37,018 bases of DNA, taken from positions 1-37,018 of the forward strand of contig JACRHE010000001.1 in assembly GCA_016217695.1 (NCBI GenBank), read 5' to 3'. A program made the translations under genes and the position numbers. The stretch's first letter is position 1. Every line of letters begins with the position of its first letter. A model generated the notes under the pieces. It had not been told where the DNA came from, did not search any database, and was given only the letters and a program-made list of their open reading frames with translations. This DNA comes from Nitrospirota bacterium. Lineage in GTDB: Bacteria; Nitrospirota; Thermodesulfovibrionia; Thermodesulfovibrionales; UBA6898. Shown one piece after another: positions 16,411 to 24,347 of the stretch.

Positions 16411-16914
16411 ATGGATGTGCTCTGGGCACCATGGAGGATGCAATATATCAAGGCGCCGAAGGAGGGCGGGCCTGCATGTCTTTTCTGCGATAAACTGGAA
16501 AATGTAAGGGACAGGGAAAACCTGGTGCTCTTCCGGAGCAGCCATACCTTTGTTGTGATGAACCCCTATCCCTACAATAACGGACACCTTATGGTATTGC
16601 CCTATCAGCATGTCCCGACCCTCGAGGATCTTGGCGATGAGGTCCTGCTCGATTTCATGAAGGTCACGCGGTACAGCCTCGATGCATTGAAAAAGGCGTT
16701 TATGCCCGAGGGGTTCAATGTCGGTATAAACTTCGGGAAGGTCGCAGGAGCAGGACTGGGCGAGCACCTGCACCTTCATATTGTGCCGAGATGGGGTGGA
16801 GACGCCAGTTTTATGACTGTTGTGGGAGAGGTCCGCGTGATACCGGAACATATCATGACCACCTATGACACCCTTTTTTGCGTCTTCAATCCGCAGCATG
16901 AAGCGAAAAAATAA
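16411..16914 (+). CDS. HIT family nucleotide hydrolase/transferase
   Basis: Cytoplasmic histidine-triad protein of 167 aa. The catalytic HxHxH motif is GEHLHLHIVPRWGGD near residue 118. A CLFCDK motif near residue 25 suggests a structural zinc. MNPYPYNNGHLMVLPYQHVP is the typical core. It resembles the Ap4A phosphorylase-like branch of bacterial HIT proteins, which act on dinucleoside polyphosphates (family knowledge; substrate not shown). A strong RBS (AGGAGG, seven bases before ATG) fixes the start. The gene follows a 225-bp gap containing repeat family 2 and precedes the parvulin gene by 12 bases. Confidence 0.93.
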   Translation: MDVLWAPWRMQYIKAPKEGGPACLFCDKLENVRDRENLVLFRSSHTFVVMNPYPYNNGHLMVLPYQHVPTLEDLGDEVLLDFMKVTRYSLDALKKAFMPEGFNVGINFGKVAGAGLGEHLHLHIVPRWGGDASFMTVVGEVRVIPEHIMTTYDTLFCVFNPQHEAKK

Positions 16915-16926
16915 TCAGCCATAAAA

Positions 16927-17865
16927 ATGAAAGGCCTTGTCAGCGCCATCCTGCTCCTGCTTTTTTCTGCTCTCTGCTTCAGTCTACGGGCCGAGGCAGC
17001 AGCGGATATCCTCGCCTCGGTTAATGGTGAAAATATCAGTATGCCGGACTATCGCGTGTTCGTGACTATACTTGATCCTTCACTCGACAGGGAAAAGGTG
17101 GATGAAAAGATACTCAGAAAGCTTATCGAGGAGAAGATATTTGTCCAGGAGGCCGGTAAAAAAGGGATGACCGTCACCGATGAGGAACTGGAGAAGGGCA
17201 TAGCCGATTTTCTGAACCGCATCAACTTTCCCTATGAGGAACTGCAGAAGAGGATAACAGGGCAGGGCATGAATATGGATGACTACAGGAAGCTGTTCAG
17301 GGAGAATATGGTAATGTCCCTCTATATCCGGAGCGAGATAAATGCCTCAGTGAAGGTGACTGATGAAGAGGTGTCGCAATATTATCATCAGAACCGGCAG
17401 TCTTTCCTGAAGACGCCGGCGCTCATGAAGGTGAAGGCCTTATTCATAAGGCTGGGAGAGAAGCCTTCTCTGACTGAGGTCACCGACCTGAAGATACGGG
17501 CTCTGAAGATATACGCCGAGATCAGGGCCGGTATATCCATCGAGACGGCTGTAATCCGGTACGCAGACGAAGCTCAGAAGAAAAACAACGGCTATCTCGG
17601 CGAGTTCGGCAGGGGAGAGCTCATGCCGGCGCTGGAGCAAAGGCTTTCAGGCATGAAGGAAGGTGAGATCAGCGGTCCTGTCTGGATCAGGGAGGGTTTC
17701 TATATCCTGCAGCTCATTCAAAGGACTGAGACCAGCTACATATCTGCTGAAGAGGCAGGAGACAGGATAAAGGCCATCCTGAGGAAAACGAAACAGGAAG
17801 AGAAGCTCAATGAATGGAAGAGATCCCTATGGGAAAAAGCATCCATAAGCATATCGCCGCGATAA
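16927..17865 (+). CDS. SurA/PrsA-like peptidylprolyl isomerase
   Basis: Exported folding factor of 312 aa. A signal peptide (MKGLVSAILLLLFSALCFSLRAEAA) is followed by a SurA-N-like chaperone region: ILASVNGENISMPDYRVF, VDEKILRKLIEEKIFVQEA and VTDEEVSQYYHQN. A parvulin (PpiC) domain spans about 150-265, with VKALFIRLG, YADEAQKKNNGYLGEFGRGELMPALEQRLSGMKEGEISGPV and EGFYILQLI. It should assist outer-membrane and periplasmic protein folding. The next gene starts inside its 3' end, so the two are probably translated together. Confidence 0.93.
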   Translation: MKGLVSAILLLLFSALCFSLRAEAAADILASVNGENISMPDYRVFVTILDPSLDREKVDEKILRKLIEEKIFVQEAGKKGMTVTDEELEKGIADFLNRINFPYEELQKRITGQGMNMDDYRKLFRENMVMSLYIRSEINASVKVTDEEVSQYYHQNRQSFLKTPALMKVKALFIRLGEKPSLTEVTDLKIRALKIYAEIRAGISIETAVIRYADEAQKKNNGYLGEFGRGELMPALEQRLSGMKEGEISGPVWIREGFYILQLIQRTETSYISAEEAGDRIKAILRKTKQEEKLNEWKRSLWEKASISISPR

Positions 17866-19382
17866 TATTTTGCATCTTCCTTCTCAATGCGGGTATCTGC
17901 CTGGGCGCGGAGACCGCTCTGCAGGAGCCCGGACTCTTTGAGAAGGCCTTTGATCATTATCTCGCATACGAGCCTGATAAGGCCGCTGAACTTTTTGACA
18001 GGTTTGTAAGGGAATTCCCTGAAAGTCCGGCCCATGACGCTGCACTTTTCTGGAAGGCAAAATCCCTGCTTGTCTTAAAGAGAGCGGACGAGGCAAGGAC
18101 AGTATTTGCTGATCTCTCCGTAAGATTTCCTGAAAGTCATTTTGCGGCCTTTTCGCGCCAGGAGCTGGAGACACTTGAGTATGCTCCAAAGGAAGATAAA
18201 AAGGTCATAAAGGATGATGCGGAGCTTAAGTCAGTCAAAGAGAAAGAGGAGCACGACAAAGAGGTAAAAGCCCTGCGGGCGAGACTTCAGGATCAGGAAA
18301 AAAGATACGGCCAGGCAGAGGCTGCGCTGAAAAAGGCCTTTGAAGAGAAGGCAGAAAGGGACGTGAACCTGCTCGAAAGGGAGGCGCTGCTCGATGGTAT
18401 AAGGAGCTGCAAGGCCGAATACGAGCAGCTCAAGGCGGATATAAGGATGCAGGAGGAGCAGAGAAAGGCCTCCGAGGCAGGCTCGCCTTCTGCACGCATG
18501 CAGAGGGAACTGAATGAATTAAGACGGGCTAACGAGGCCCTGACAAAGCAGGGCAGCGAGATGAGGGCGGAGCTCGAATCCCTGAGAAGCGGCTTAAAGG
18601 ATTATTCGAGGCCTGCAGTCAGGATTGGAGAGAGTACCTATTCGGTTCTCCAGATGATGGAGGAGAATTATAGTGCGTCAGGCGCCCTGTCGAAGATCGG
18701 CGCAGAGCCTGTCCCCTGGAGAAGATGCAACACCAAAGAGGACTTCATTATCGGGCAGCTGCTCTATCTCAGGGCAAAGGCTGCAGGGATAAAGACAGAA
18801 GACGCTGCGGAGCTGTTGGCAAAGAAACATTTCCTTGACGACAGGGAACGGGCATATCTCGTCAAACATCTCGCGGTGGACGAGCTCGTAAGAAAAGAGA
18901 TGGCTCCGCCTGAGGTGGGTGAGGTTGAACTGAGGGGCTATTATGAGGTGAACAGGAAGGACTTTCTCGTTCATGCGGAAGAGAGGATAATAGAGACTCT
19001 AAGCCTGAATTACAGGAAAGAGGATGAGCAGCAAAGGGCCTCCCTGGCCTCGGAACTGCAGCGTGAGGCGATAAACGGAAAGTCCCTGGAAAATATATAC
19101 CGCTTTATGCCTGATATGCTTGAATACGGAAAAGGCCGGCTGACAGACCTTCCGGACCTTCTGAGACAGAGGGCGGAAGGTCTGAAAGATGGCGAGATAA
19201 TCAAGTTCGCGACTGAGAATGAATTTATAATAATCCAGATGCATTTTCAGGGACCTCTCTACAGGCCTTTTGAGGTGGTGCGCGATGAGATCAGAAACAA
19301 GATCATCTCCTGGAGCAGTCCTGAGCAGAAGCTGGAGAGCTGGCTGAACGAGATGAGAAAGGAGGCGGTTGAACTGAAATGA
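17829..19382 (+). CDS. TPR/coiled-coil/SurA-like fusion protein
   Basis: Exported protein of 517 aa. The start at MGKSIHKHIAAIIFC was chosen for its signal peptide (ending CLGAE); MEEIP five codons earlier is the alternative. Residues about 25-110 form BamD/CpoB-like tetratricopeptides (AFDHYLAYEPDKAAELFDRFVREFPES). About 115-250 is a highly charged coiled coil. About 255-515 is again SurA-like: VRIGESTYSVLQMMEEN, ELRGYYEVNRKDFLVHAEERII, then a parvulin-like stretch GRLTDLPDLLRQRAEGLKDGEIIKFATENEFIIIQM. The parvulin signature is degenerate, so isomerase activity is doubtful. It overlaps the preceding parvulin gene by 37 bases. Probably a periplasmic chaperone or adaptor (inference). Confidence 0.85.
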   Translation: MGKSIHKHIAAIIFCIFLLNAGICLGAETALQEPGLFEKAFDHYLAYEPDKAAELFDRFVREFPESPAHDAALFWKAKSLLVLKRADEARTVFADLSVRFPESHFAAFSRQELETLEYAPKEDKKVIKDDAELKSVKEKEEHDKEVKALRARLQDQEKRYGQAEAALKKAFEEKAERDVNLLEREALLDGIRSCKAEYEQLKADIRMQEEQRKASEAGSPSARMQRELNELRRANEALTKQGSEMRAELESLRSGLKDYSRPAVRIGESTYSVLQMMEENYSASGALSKIGAEPVPWRRCNTKEDFIIGQLLYLRAKAAGIKTEDAAELLAKKHFLDDRERAYLVKHLAVDELVRKEMAPPEVGEVELRGYYEVNRKDFLVHAEERIIETLSLNYRKEDEQQRASLASELQREAINGKSLENIYRFMPDMLEYGKGRLTDLPDLLRQRAEGLKDGEIIKFATENEFIIIQMHFQGPLYRPFEVVRDEIRNKIISWSSPEQKLESWLNEMRKEAVELK

Positions 19383-19444
19383 CCGGAAGCGGCCTTCAGC
19401 AAAACTGCATCAGGCGGGGGGACGGCATTCTCTCTCATCCTCGT

Positions 19445-19459
19445 CCCGATCAGATCGGG
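19445..19459. repeat. Short inverted repeat (CCCGATC-A-GATCGGG)
   Basis: A 7-bp perfect stem with a one-base centre, flanked by CCTCG/CCGAGG that can extend it imperfectly. It lies about 60 bp after the SurA-like fusion gene. There is no T-run, so it may be a protein-binding palindrome or a weak 3' hairpin. Confidence 0.5.
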
Positions 19460-19586
19460 ATTCCGAGGCACCGGGCCGCCCACCTGGTCGGTGAGGCAAT
19501 ACGGCCCGCTGAAACCGTTCGAATGCATCCTCTCGCCGACTCTAAGGCGGATTCCGGATTATGACACGGCTTGGGTGGAGAATTTC

Positions 19587-19871
19587 ATGAGCACCTGCGG
19601 GGTATGCAAGCATGGCAGCGATACTAAACCCGGCGGCCAGAAACCTTCTCCGGGCACAGCCTGGTGTCTTCACCGGGGAGTTCAGATGGCAAAGAACAGG
19701 CAGATGCCCTGTTTTGTCCCTGTCGGAGGAGTAAAGCCGAAACACTGCATTGACTGCAAGAAGTCCAGGATCATAAAGCCTTCCGGTGAAACGCCTCAGC
19801 TGGGCAATGTCTGGTGCGAAAAAAAGCATGCAGAGATCAACAAGCACCGCAGCATGGAATGTTTTGAGTAG
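19587..19871 (+). CDS. Small protein with duplicated four-cysteine motif
   Basis: A 94-aa soluble protein; family not recognised. The start was chosen at MSTCGVCKHG, eight bases after GGAG. The longer track ORF has unlikely residues upstream. It is an internal duplication. Cysteines lie at 4, 7, 27 and 42, and again at 54, 57, 77 and 92, so both halves have the identical spacing C-x2-C-x19-C-x14-C with a period of exactly 50 residues. Shared residues include KPxGxxPxxGxxWC and KxRxMxCF. Each half could bind one zinc or an Fe-S cluster (inference). It is separated from the upstream gene by 204 bp and faces the converging membrane-protein gene. Confidence 0.85.
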   Translation: MSTCGVCKHGSDTKPGGQKPSPGTAWCLHRGVQMAKNRQMPCFVPVGGVKPKHCIDCKKSRIIKPSGETPQLGNVWCEKKHAEINKHRSMECFE

Positions 19872-19926
19872 CAGAAGGAGTTCTCACCTCGACAGTCTTT
19901 TCTTCATTGAGTCCTGGCTGCGTGCG

Positions 19927-21672
19927 TCAGGGGATGGTATATAGAGTCAGCCCTTTGTCACTGGCTATCACCGGAAGGTTGAGATGCCAGTCAGCAGGCG
20001 TGAGTATGTCAGTTACCTTGAAACGGCTTCTTATCATCTGCCACTCGGCCAGGGCTCTGTTTTCCCACAAAGGCCTGTGCAGATCGGTTATGACAGCAGA
20101 GTTTTTTTGTCCGGCCGGAGGCTCTGAAAAGATGTCCAACCCGTAGACGTCCCGCAGAATAGCGTTTAATTCAGGGCCGGACTCGGGAACGTAAGGCAAG
20201 AAATCAAGCCCACCGCCGTCCAGCAATACAGGACGGCGCGTAACCATTTGTATAAGGTGAAGATCTGCGGCGGTAAGCAGCAGACCCTCCCGTTCTGAAA
20301 TGATCGCAAAAAATTGATCGTTGGTCATATTACGGAAATCCCCGGTGATCTCGTCTCCGTGAAATATAAGGTTATAGGCAGCAGGAGCGACAGTTGTCAT
20401 TGCCGTCACCAGAAGCACCAGGCCGATCGTAATTGCATGCAGTTTTTCGCGGCGCAGAGAGGCCTTTTCTGCGATGGAGCAGGCAGAAGGGTACAAAATC
20501 GTCAGCAGCGCCCCGATGCCGGCTACATAATAAAAGAGGGCCTTCAGGTCCGGAAACAGGAGGAGCAGGAGAGACCCCCCGAAAAATAGGGGCAGAGTCA
20601 GGCGACCTGTCGTGGATGAGCCTAATATGCCTATTGTCATCGCCATAAAGGCGATGTTCGCAAGATTGAAATATCTGAAAGGCATCAGGACATTCAAGAA
20701 GCTGGACTTGGGTAACTGAATGGCGGCAGCCGAAAAGACAATAGAACAGACAACGGATACCGCAAAAATGCTGCTGATCAGTCTGACTGACCGAGGTGTC
20801 GTTTTCCTCGTTATCACGGTGATGCCGATAAGGCAGTTCAGAAGAGCGATCCTTATTCCGGGTGAGTCCCAGCCCGTAATGCTTCTGTGCAGATCAAAAT
20901 TCTCTATGAAGCTGTCCAGGTACTGGCTCTTCAACTGGGTATCCAGAACAGGCAGGTCCGCAAATAACCGGTATTGATATCCGAAACTTGCAAGACCGAG
21001 AAGGCAGCCCAGCATGGAAAAAATCACGATGGAGGAGCGGTAAGTCCGAAAGGTTTCGGCGTTGAAAAAAAACGAAACCGAGATGATGATAATCATAAAA
21101 ACGCCCAGAGACGGATGCACTGCCGGTGACAGACCTGCGAGGAGAGCGCCGGTCCTGAAATTGCCGGTCCCCAGGAAGCCTGCAGTCATGAGGATATAGG
21201 AAAGTCCGAGTATTCCGTAAGAGTGGGAGGTCCCCATGAGCCAGATAGGATATGCGTGGCCATAACCGACGAGATTCAGACCATAGACGAACAGAGGGCT
21301 GATCAGCGACAGCAGATAGTCTCTGCTGAAGGAAAAGGTTACAAGATACAATGCAGCGCAGGAGACTGCACCCATGAGGCCGGCAATGAGAAGGCTTAAG
21401 CTTATTTCAGAGACCCCTGCTGCAAGGAGCAGGGCGCCGGCCTGATTCAGCAGAGACCAGACCTTTATATGGTAGAGGTACATCGGATTGTTGACGGGGT
21501 ACTGTACAATGCCTGCCAGGACCTGTCCCGTCTCCACCGGCACCTGCCATGTGGGGGGGTGGTTTCCGACAGCGATCAGAAAGCCGAAGGCGGCGGATAT
21601 GATAAGCGCCGCATATGACTTGCGGTTCCAGAGTGATTCTGCCATGGAGTTAATCCACGTTTCCTTGTCCAT
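19927..21672 (-). CDS. Multi-pass membrane protein coupled to brnTA
   Basis: Inner-membrane protein of 581 aa with about a dozen hydrophobic segments from residue 20 to 430, including AALIISAAFGFLIAVG, ISLSLLIAGLMGAVSCAALYLV and FMIIIISVSFFF. A soluble C-terminal part of about 140 residues follows. The loop after TM1 (HPPTWQVPVETGQ) and PAVHPSLGVFM could carry functional residues. The layout recalls GT-C-type glycosyltransferases or related polyprenyl-dependent enzymes, but no family is assigned. Its ATG overlaps the brnA stop by one base (TAATG), implying co-translation with the antitoxin. No other RBS is evident. Confidence 0.85.
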   Translation of the reverse strand: MDKETWINSMAESLWNRKSYAALIISAAFGFLIAVGNHPPTWQVPVETGQVLAGIVQYPVNNPMYLYHIKVWSLLNQAGALLLAAGVSEISLSLLIAGLMGAVSCAALYLVTFSFSRDYLLSLISPLFVYGLNLVGYGHAYPIWLMGTSHSYGILGLSYILMTAGFLGTGNFRTGALLAGLSPAVHPSLGVFMIIIISVSFFFNAETFRTYRSSIVIFSMLGCLLGLASFGYQYRLFADLPVLDTQLKSQYLDSFIENFDLHRSITGWDSPGIRIALLNCLIGITVITRKTTPRSVRLISSIFAVSVVCSIVFSAAAIQLPKSSFLNVLMPFRYFNLANIAFMAMTIGILGSSTTGRLTLPLFFGGSLLLLLFPDLKALFYYVAGIGALLTILYPSACSIAEKASLRREKLHAITIGLVLLVTAMTTVAPAAYNLIFHGDEITGDFRNMTNDQFFAIISEREGLLLTAADLHLIQMVTRRPVLLDGGGLDFLPYVPESGPELNAILRDVYGLDIFSEPPAGQKNSAVITDLHRPLWENRALAEWQMIRSRFKVTDILTPADWHLNLPVIASDKGLTLYTIP

Positions 21673-21944
21673 TACATTTTTTTATGCACCTTCTCAGACA
21701 GCCAGACTTTGATAAGCGACTGGTAAGGCACATCACGCTTGTTAGCCTCGATCTTTATCTGTTCCAGGAGTGAAACCGGCAATCTGATCGATATTGACTG
21801 AGTGGACAGCTTGAGATTTGGGAAGCGTGCGCGTTCTGCCTTTGACCAGTCAAGATAATCCGTAGAGTCGTGAGTTTCCCAAAATTCGCGCTCTTCAGCT
21901 TCAGACTTGAATTGGGGGACCGGCTTAAGGTCTTTCCTGCTCAT
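21672..21944 (-). CDS. brnA: BrnA-type antitoxin (CopG/RHH)
   Basis: A 90-aa antitoxin. MSRKDLKPVPQFKSEAEEREFWETHDSTDYLDW is the typical CopG-antitoxin N-terminus that contacts the toxin. LSTQSISIRLPVSLLEQIKIEANKRDVPYQSLIKVWLSEKV is a ribbon-helix-helix DNA-binding unit. The start was chosen after AGAGGAG; the track ORF runs 61 residues further into brnT in another frame. In this family BrnA neutralises the RNase BrnT and, with it, represses the operon. The gene overlaps brnT by 20 bases. Its end (seven A residues, then TGTAATGG) overlaps the start of the membrane-protein gene. Confidence 0.93.
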   Translation of the reverse strand: MSRKDLKPVPQFKSEAEEREFWETHDSTDYLDWSKAERARFPNLKLSTQSISIRLPVSLLEQIKIEANKRDVPYQSLIKVWLSEKVHKKM

Positions 21945-22227
21945 AAATACTCCTCTCTTTGCGATGCATTGCCCGTGCGGAAATGATCCGTATTTTTGTA
22001 CCACTGCTCCGGAGAGTGAAGCTGACGTGCAACAACCGTTCTTCATTTGTCTTTCCCAGGGCATGAAATCGCGGTTCACCATGACTATGTTTCTTATCCG
22101 GCAATAACAGCAACGGCTCGTTGACAAAGACCTGCTCTGCTTCCGTTTGTGTTACGCCATGCTTTTCATTTTTTCGTGTATTGCCCGAGTCCCATTCAAA
22201 CCCTTCGATGCCCCGCAAATCTATCAC
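21925..22227 (-). CDS. brnT: BrnT-type ribonuclease toxin
   Basis: A 100-aa toxin of the BrnT/DUF497 family, a RelE-like fold RNase that stalls translation. Family hallmarks are GFEWDSGNTRKNEKHGVTQTEAEQVF, GEPRFHALGKTNEERLLHVSFTLR and RIISARAMHRKERSIYEQ. The start is GTG; no upstream Shine-Dalgarno is visible and the predicted transcription start falls at or next to this codon, so the message may be leaderless. The toxin precedes the antitoxin, the usual order for this family. Confidence 0.93.
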   Translation of the reverse strand: MIDLRGIEGFEWDSGNTRKNEKHGVTQTEAEQVFVNEPLLLLPDKKHSHGEPRFHALGKTNEERLLHVSFTLRSSGTKIRIISARAMHRKERSIYEQERP

Positions 22228-22231
22228 GGCT

Positions 22232-22262
22232 GTATATTACAGTGATATACCAAAATTGTCAA
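22232..22262 (-). promoter_or_regulatory. brnTA promoter with overlapping operator
   Basis: On the minus strand, -35 TTGACA (22262-22257), a 17-nt spacer and -10 TAATAT (22239-22234). The 19-bp near-palindrome GTATATCACTGTAATATAC (22232-22250) covers the -10 box, as expected for autorepression by BrnA or BrnTA. It lies only five bases before the brnT GTG. Confidence 0.75.
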
Positions 22263-22280
22263 TGGCGTGGACGCATAGTT

Positions 22281-22306
22281 GGCAACCGGCACAGCTGCCG
22301 GTTGCC
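22281..22306. terminator. 11-bp stem hairpin after kimA
   Basis: GGCAACCGGCA, loop CAGC, TGCCGGTTGCC, a perfect stem. On the plus strand it is followed by a T-rich run; on the minus strand, the kimA sense, no U-tract follows. It probably marks the 3' end of kimA and separates it from the brnTA promoter, but its strength in that direction is uncertain. Confidence 0.5.
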
Positions 22307-22315
22307 TTTCTTCTC

Positions 22316-24130
22316 TTATTTTTTCAGGTGAAACGGCACGCTTGTCGATACCACTCCCTTTTTAAATAAAAGTATTCCCTTGAGAAAAAGTGCAGTCTGG
22401 TTGTGCAGAAGTTGATGCCACCACTTTGTCGGCACAAACTCCGGCAGCACTACTGTGATGACGCCGTCAGGATATTTTTCGCGTATGCCATCAATATAGT
22501 CCATCAGAGGTTCTGTCACGGACCTGTATGGCGAATGCAGGATTTCGAGTCTTACTCCCATGCATCGCTCGTCCCACTTCTCCTTCATCTTCCTGGTCTC
22601 GACAGGGTCAATGTATACATAAACGGCAGTGACGTCGTGAGATAGGGCCTTCCCGTATTTTATCGCCCCGATGACCGCCTGCTGCATGCCCGAGATCGGG
22701 ACAATGACCGAGTGATGCTGATAATCCCTTTCGTCGACAATGCAGCTATCCAGGGATAACTGCTCGGCAACGGAGCTGTAGTGCTTATTGACTTCTTTGG
22801 CAAGGTAGACGAGAAGAGGGATGGCGATAAGCACCATCCAGGCCCCCTGACTGAATTTTTCAACTGCGATGATGATGAGAACCACTCCTGTGACTGCTCC
22901 TCCTGTGCCGTTGATGATTGCGCTCTTGAACCAGCCTTTTCCCCTGTCTTTTACCCAGTGCCTAACCATACCAATCTGGGAGAGAGTGAAGGCAGTGAAA
23001 ACACCTACTGCATACAGAGGAATTAGTGAGTGGGTGTCGCCTTTGAATATCACCAGCAGCAGGGCGGAGAGAATTCCGAGTATCAGTATGCCGTTTGAAA
23101 ATACAAGCTTGTCGCCGCGATTGCTGAGCTGTCTCGGCAGGTAGCGGTCATTCGCCATGATGGAGGAGAGCCTCGGGAAGTCCGCATATGAGGTATTGGC
23201 TGCAAGGATAAGTATAAGGGCCGTGGCGAACTGTATCACGTAGTAGATAATGCCTTTGGAAAAGACGGTCCTTGCGAGCTGTGAAAGCACCGTTTCATCG
23301 GCACTCGGCAGGATTGCGTAGTGATTGGCGAAATAGGCTATGCCGATGGTCAGGATAGCCAGGGTGAAGGCCATCCACACCAGCGTTGTACCGGCATTCT
23401 TGGCCTCCGGCGCCTTAAAGGCCTTGACCCCGTTTGAGACCGCCTCGATGCCTGTGAGGGTCGCACAGCCGGAGGCAAAGGCCTTCAGTATGATGAAGAC
23501 CGGGAATATAGCTGAACCGCTTTCCCTGATCTCGGCATAAGGGAGACGGGGCAGGCCGAAGGCTTTCATGAAACTGGCGCCTATGAGCAGGAGCAGACTT
23601 CCGATGAAGATGTAGACCGGCAGGGAGAAGACCTTGCCGGATTCCCTCACCCCCCTGAGGTTCATAAGCGAGATGAAGAGTATCGCAGAAAGACAGAGCG
23701 CGATAGCGTGATCTTTCATCGAAGGGAAGGCAGATGTTATTGCTGCTATGCCTGCGGACACGCTGACCGTGACAGTAAGAACGTAGTCGATGAGAAGGGC
23801 AGATCCTGCAATAAGGCCGGGATAGTCTCCGAGGTTGTCCTTTGCCACGATGTAGGCTCCGCCGCCCGAGGAGTATGCATGGATCGTCTGGTAATACGAT
23901 GTGGCCACGATCGCCACCAGAATGACGATAGCGACCGCAATGGGCAGCAGGTAGTTAAGGAGGGCTGCCCCGCCCAGCACCAGGGCGAACAGTATCTCTT
24001 CAGTTCCGTACGCCACTGATGAAAGCGGGTCGGATGAAAAAACAGCCAGCCCCATGGTTTTCGACAGGCGCTCGTGTTTTTCCTTGACTGATTCGATAGG
24101 ACTGCCGATGAGAAAACTTTTGATAGACAT
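22316..24130 (-). CDS. kimA: KimA-type c-di-AMP-controlled K+ transporter (APC family)
   Basis: Inner-membrane potassium importer of 604 aa, close to the 607 aa of the Bacillus KimA/YdaO protein. The start MSIKSFLIGSP was chosen because AAAAGGAGAAGTGTC precedes it. Family signatures include KTMGLAVFSSDPLSSVAYGTEEI, SSGGGAYIVAKDNLG, FASGCATLTGIEAVSNGVKAF and FTLSQIGMVRHW, spread over about 12 TMs. A cytoplasmic C-terminal domain of about 150 residues (SVIVPISGMQQAVIGAIKYGKAL) follows. Its leader is a ydaO riboswitch with a transcription terminator, so high c-di-AMP should switch it off. The P-type ATPase and Usp lie a few kb away. Confidence 0.93.
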   Translation of the reverse strand: MSIKSFLIGSPIESVKEKHERLSKTMGLAVFSSDPLSSVAYGTEEILFALVLGGAALLNYLLPIAVAIVILVAIVATSYYQTIHAYSSGGGAYIVAKDNLGDYPGLIAGSALLIDYVLTVTVSVSAGIAAITSAFPSMKDHAIALCLSAILFISLMNLRGVRESGKVFSLPVYIFIGSLLLLIGASFMKAFGLPRLPYAEIRESGSAIFPVFIILKAFASGCATLTGIEAVSNGVKAFKAPEAKNAGTTLVWMAFTLAILTIGIAYFANHYAILPSADETVLSQLARTVFSKGIIYYVIQFATALILILAANTSYADFPRLSSIMANDRYLPRQLSNRGDKLVFSNGILILGILSALLLVIFKGDTHSLIPLYAVGVFTAFTLSQIGMVRHWVKDRGKGWFKSAIINGTGGAVTGVVLIIIAVEKFSQGAWMVLIAIPLLVYLAKEVNKHYSSVAEQLSLDSCIVDERDYQHHSVIVPISGMQQAVIGAIKYGKALSHDVTAVYVYIDPVETRKMKEKWDERCMGVRLEILHSPYRSVTEPLMDYIDGIREKYPDGVITVVLPEFVPTKWWHQLLHNQTALFLKGILLFKKGVVSTSVPFHLKK

Positions 24131-24161
24131 GACACTTCTCCTTTTAGCGGGCAAAAAGGAG

Positions 24162-24187
24162 AAAATAAAAAACCGCCGGGAGGCGGT
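24162..24187 (-). terminator. Riboswitch expression-platform terminator
   Basis: In the kimA sense the stem is ACCGCC, TCCC, GGCGGT, followed at once by TTTTTTATTTT. It lies between the ydaO aptamer and the kimA start codon, the classic position for an intrinsic terminator controlled by the aptamer. Confidence 0.88.
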
Positions 24188-24209
24188 CTTCATTTCAGGC
24201 CTTTGCCCT

Positions 24210-24340
24210 TCCAAGTGCCTACGAGGTTAGCTGACGGGCTCGGGATTGGAAGTTCCCTATCCTTTCGGAATACGCCCCAATTATTGGGTCCCCCGCGTCC
24301 ATTCCCATCAATGATGGTAAATGGACCTCGGCTACAATAT
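24210..24340 (-). promoter_or_regulatory. ydaO/yuaA (c-di-AMP) riboswitch
   Basis: In the kimA sense the leader contains, in order, a P2-like stem GTCCATT/AATGGAC, GCGGGGGACCCAA, TTGGGGCG, CCCGAGCCCGTCAG and CAGCTAACCTCGTAGGC. The last two blocks are the near-invariant core of the ydaO-yuaA aptamer, which binds two c-di-AMP molecules (family knowledge). It ends about 25 nt before a terminator and sits upstream of a KimA-type gene, the best known target of this riboswitch. The exact outer P1 pairing could not be fixed by eye. Confidence 0.93.
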
Positions 24341-24347
24341 TTGAGTT

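Noticed and set aside
15579-16899. Two minus-strand ORFs (261 and 208 aa) over UDG and HIT genes
   Set aside because: They run antisense to genes with catalytic motifs and share no recognisable domain.
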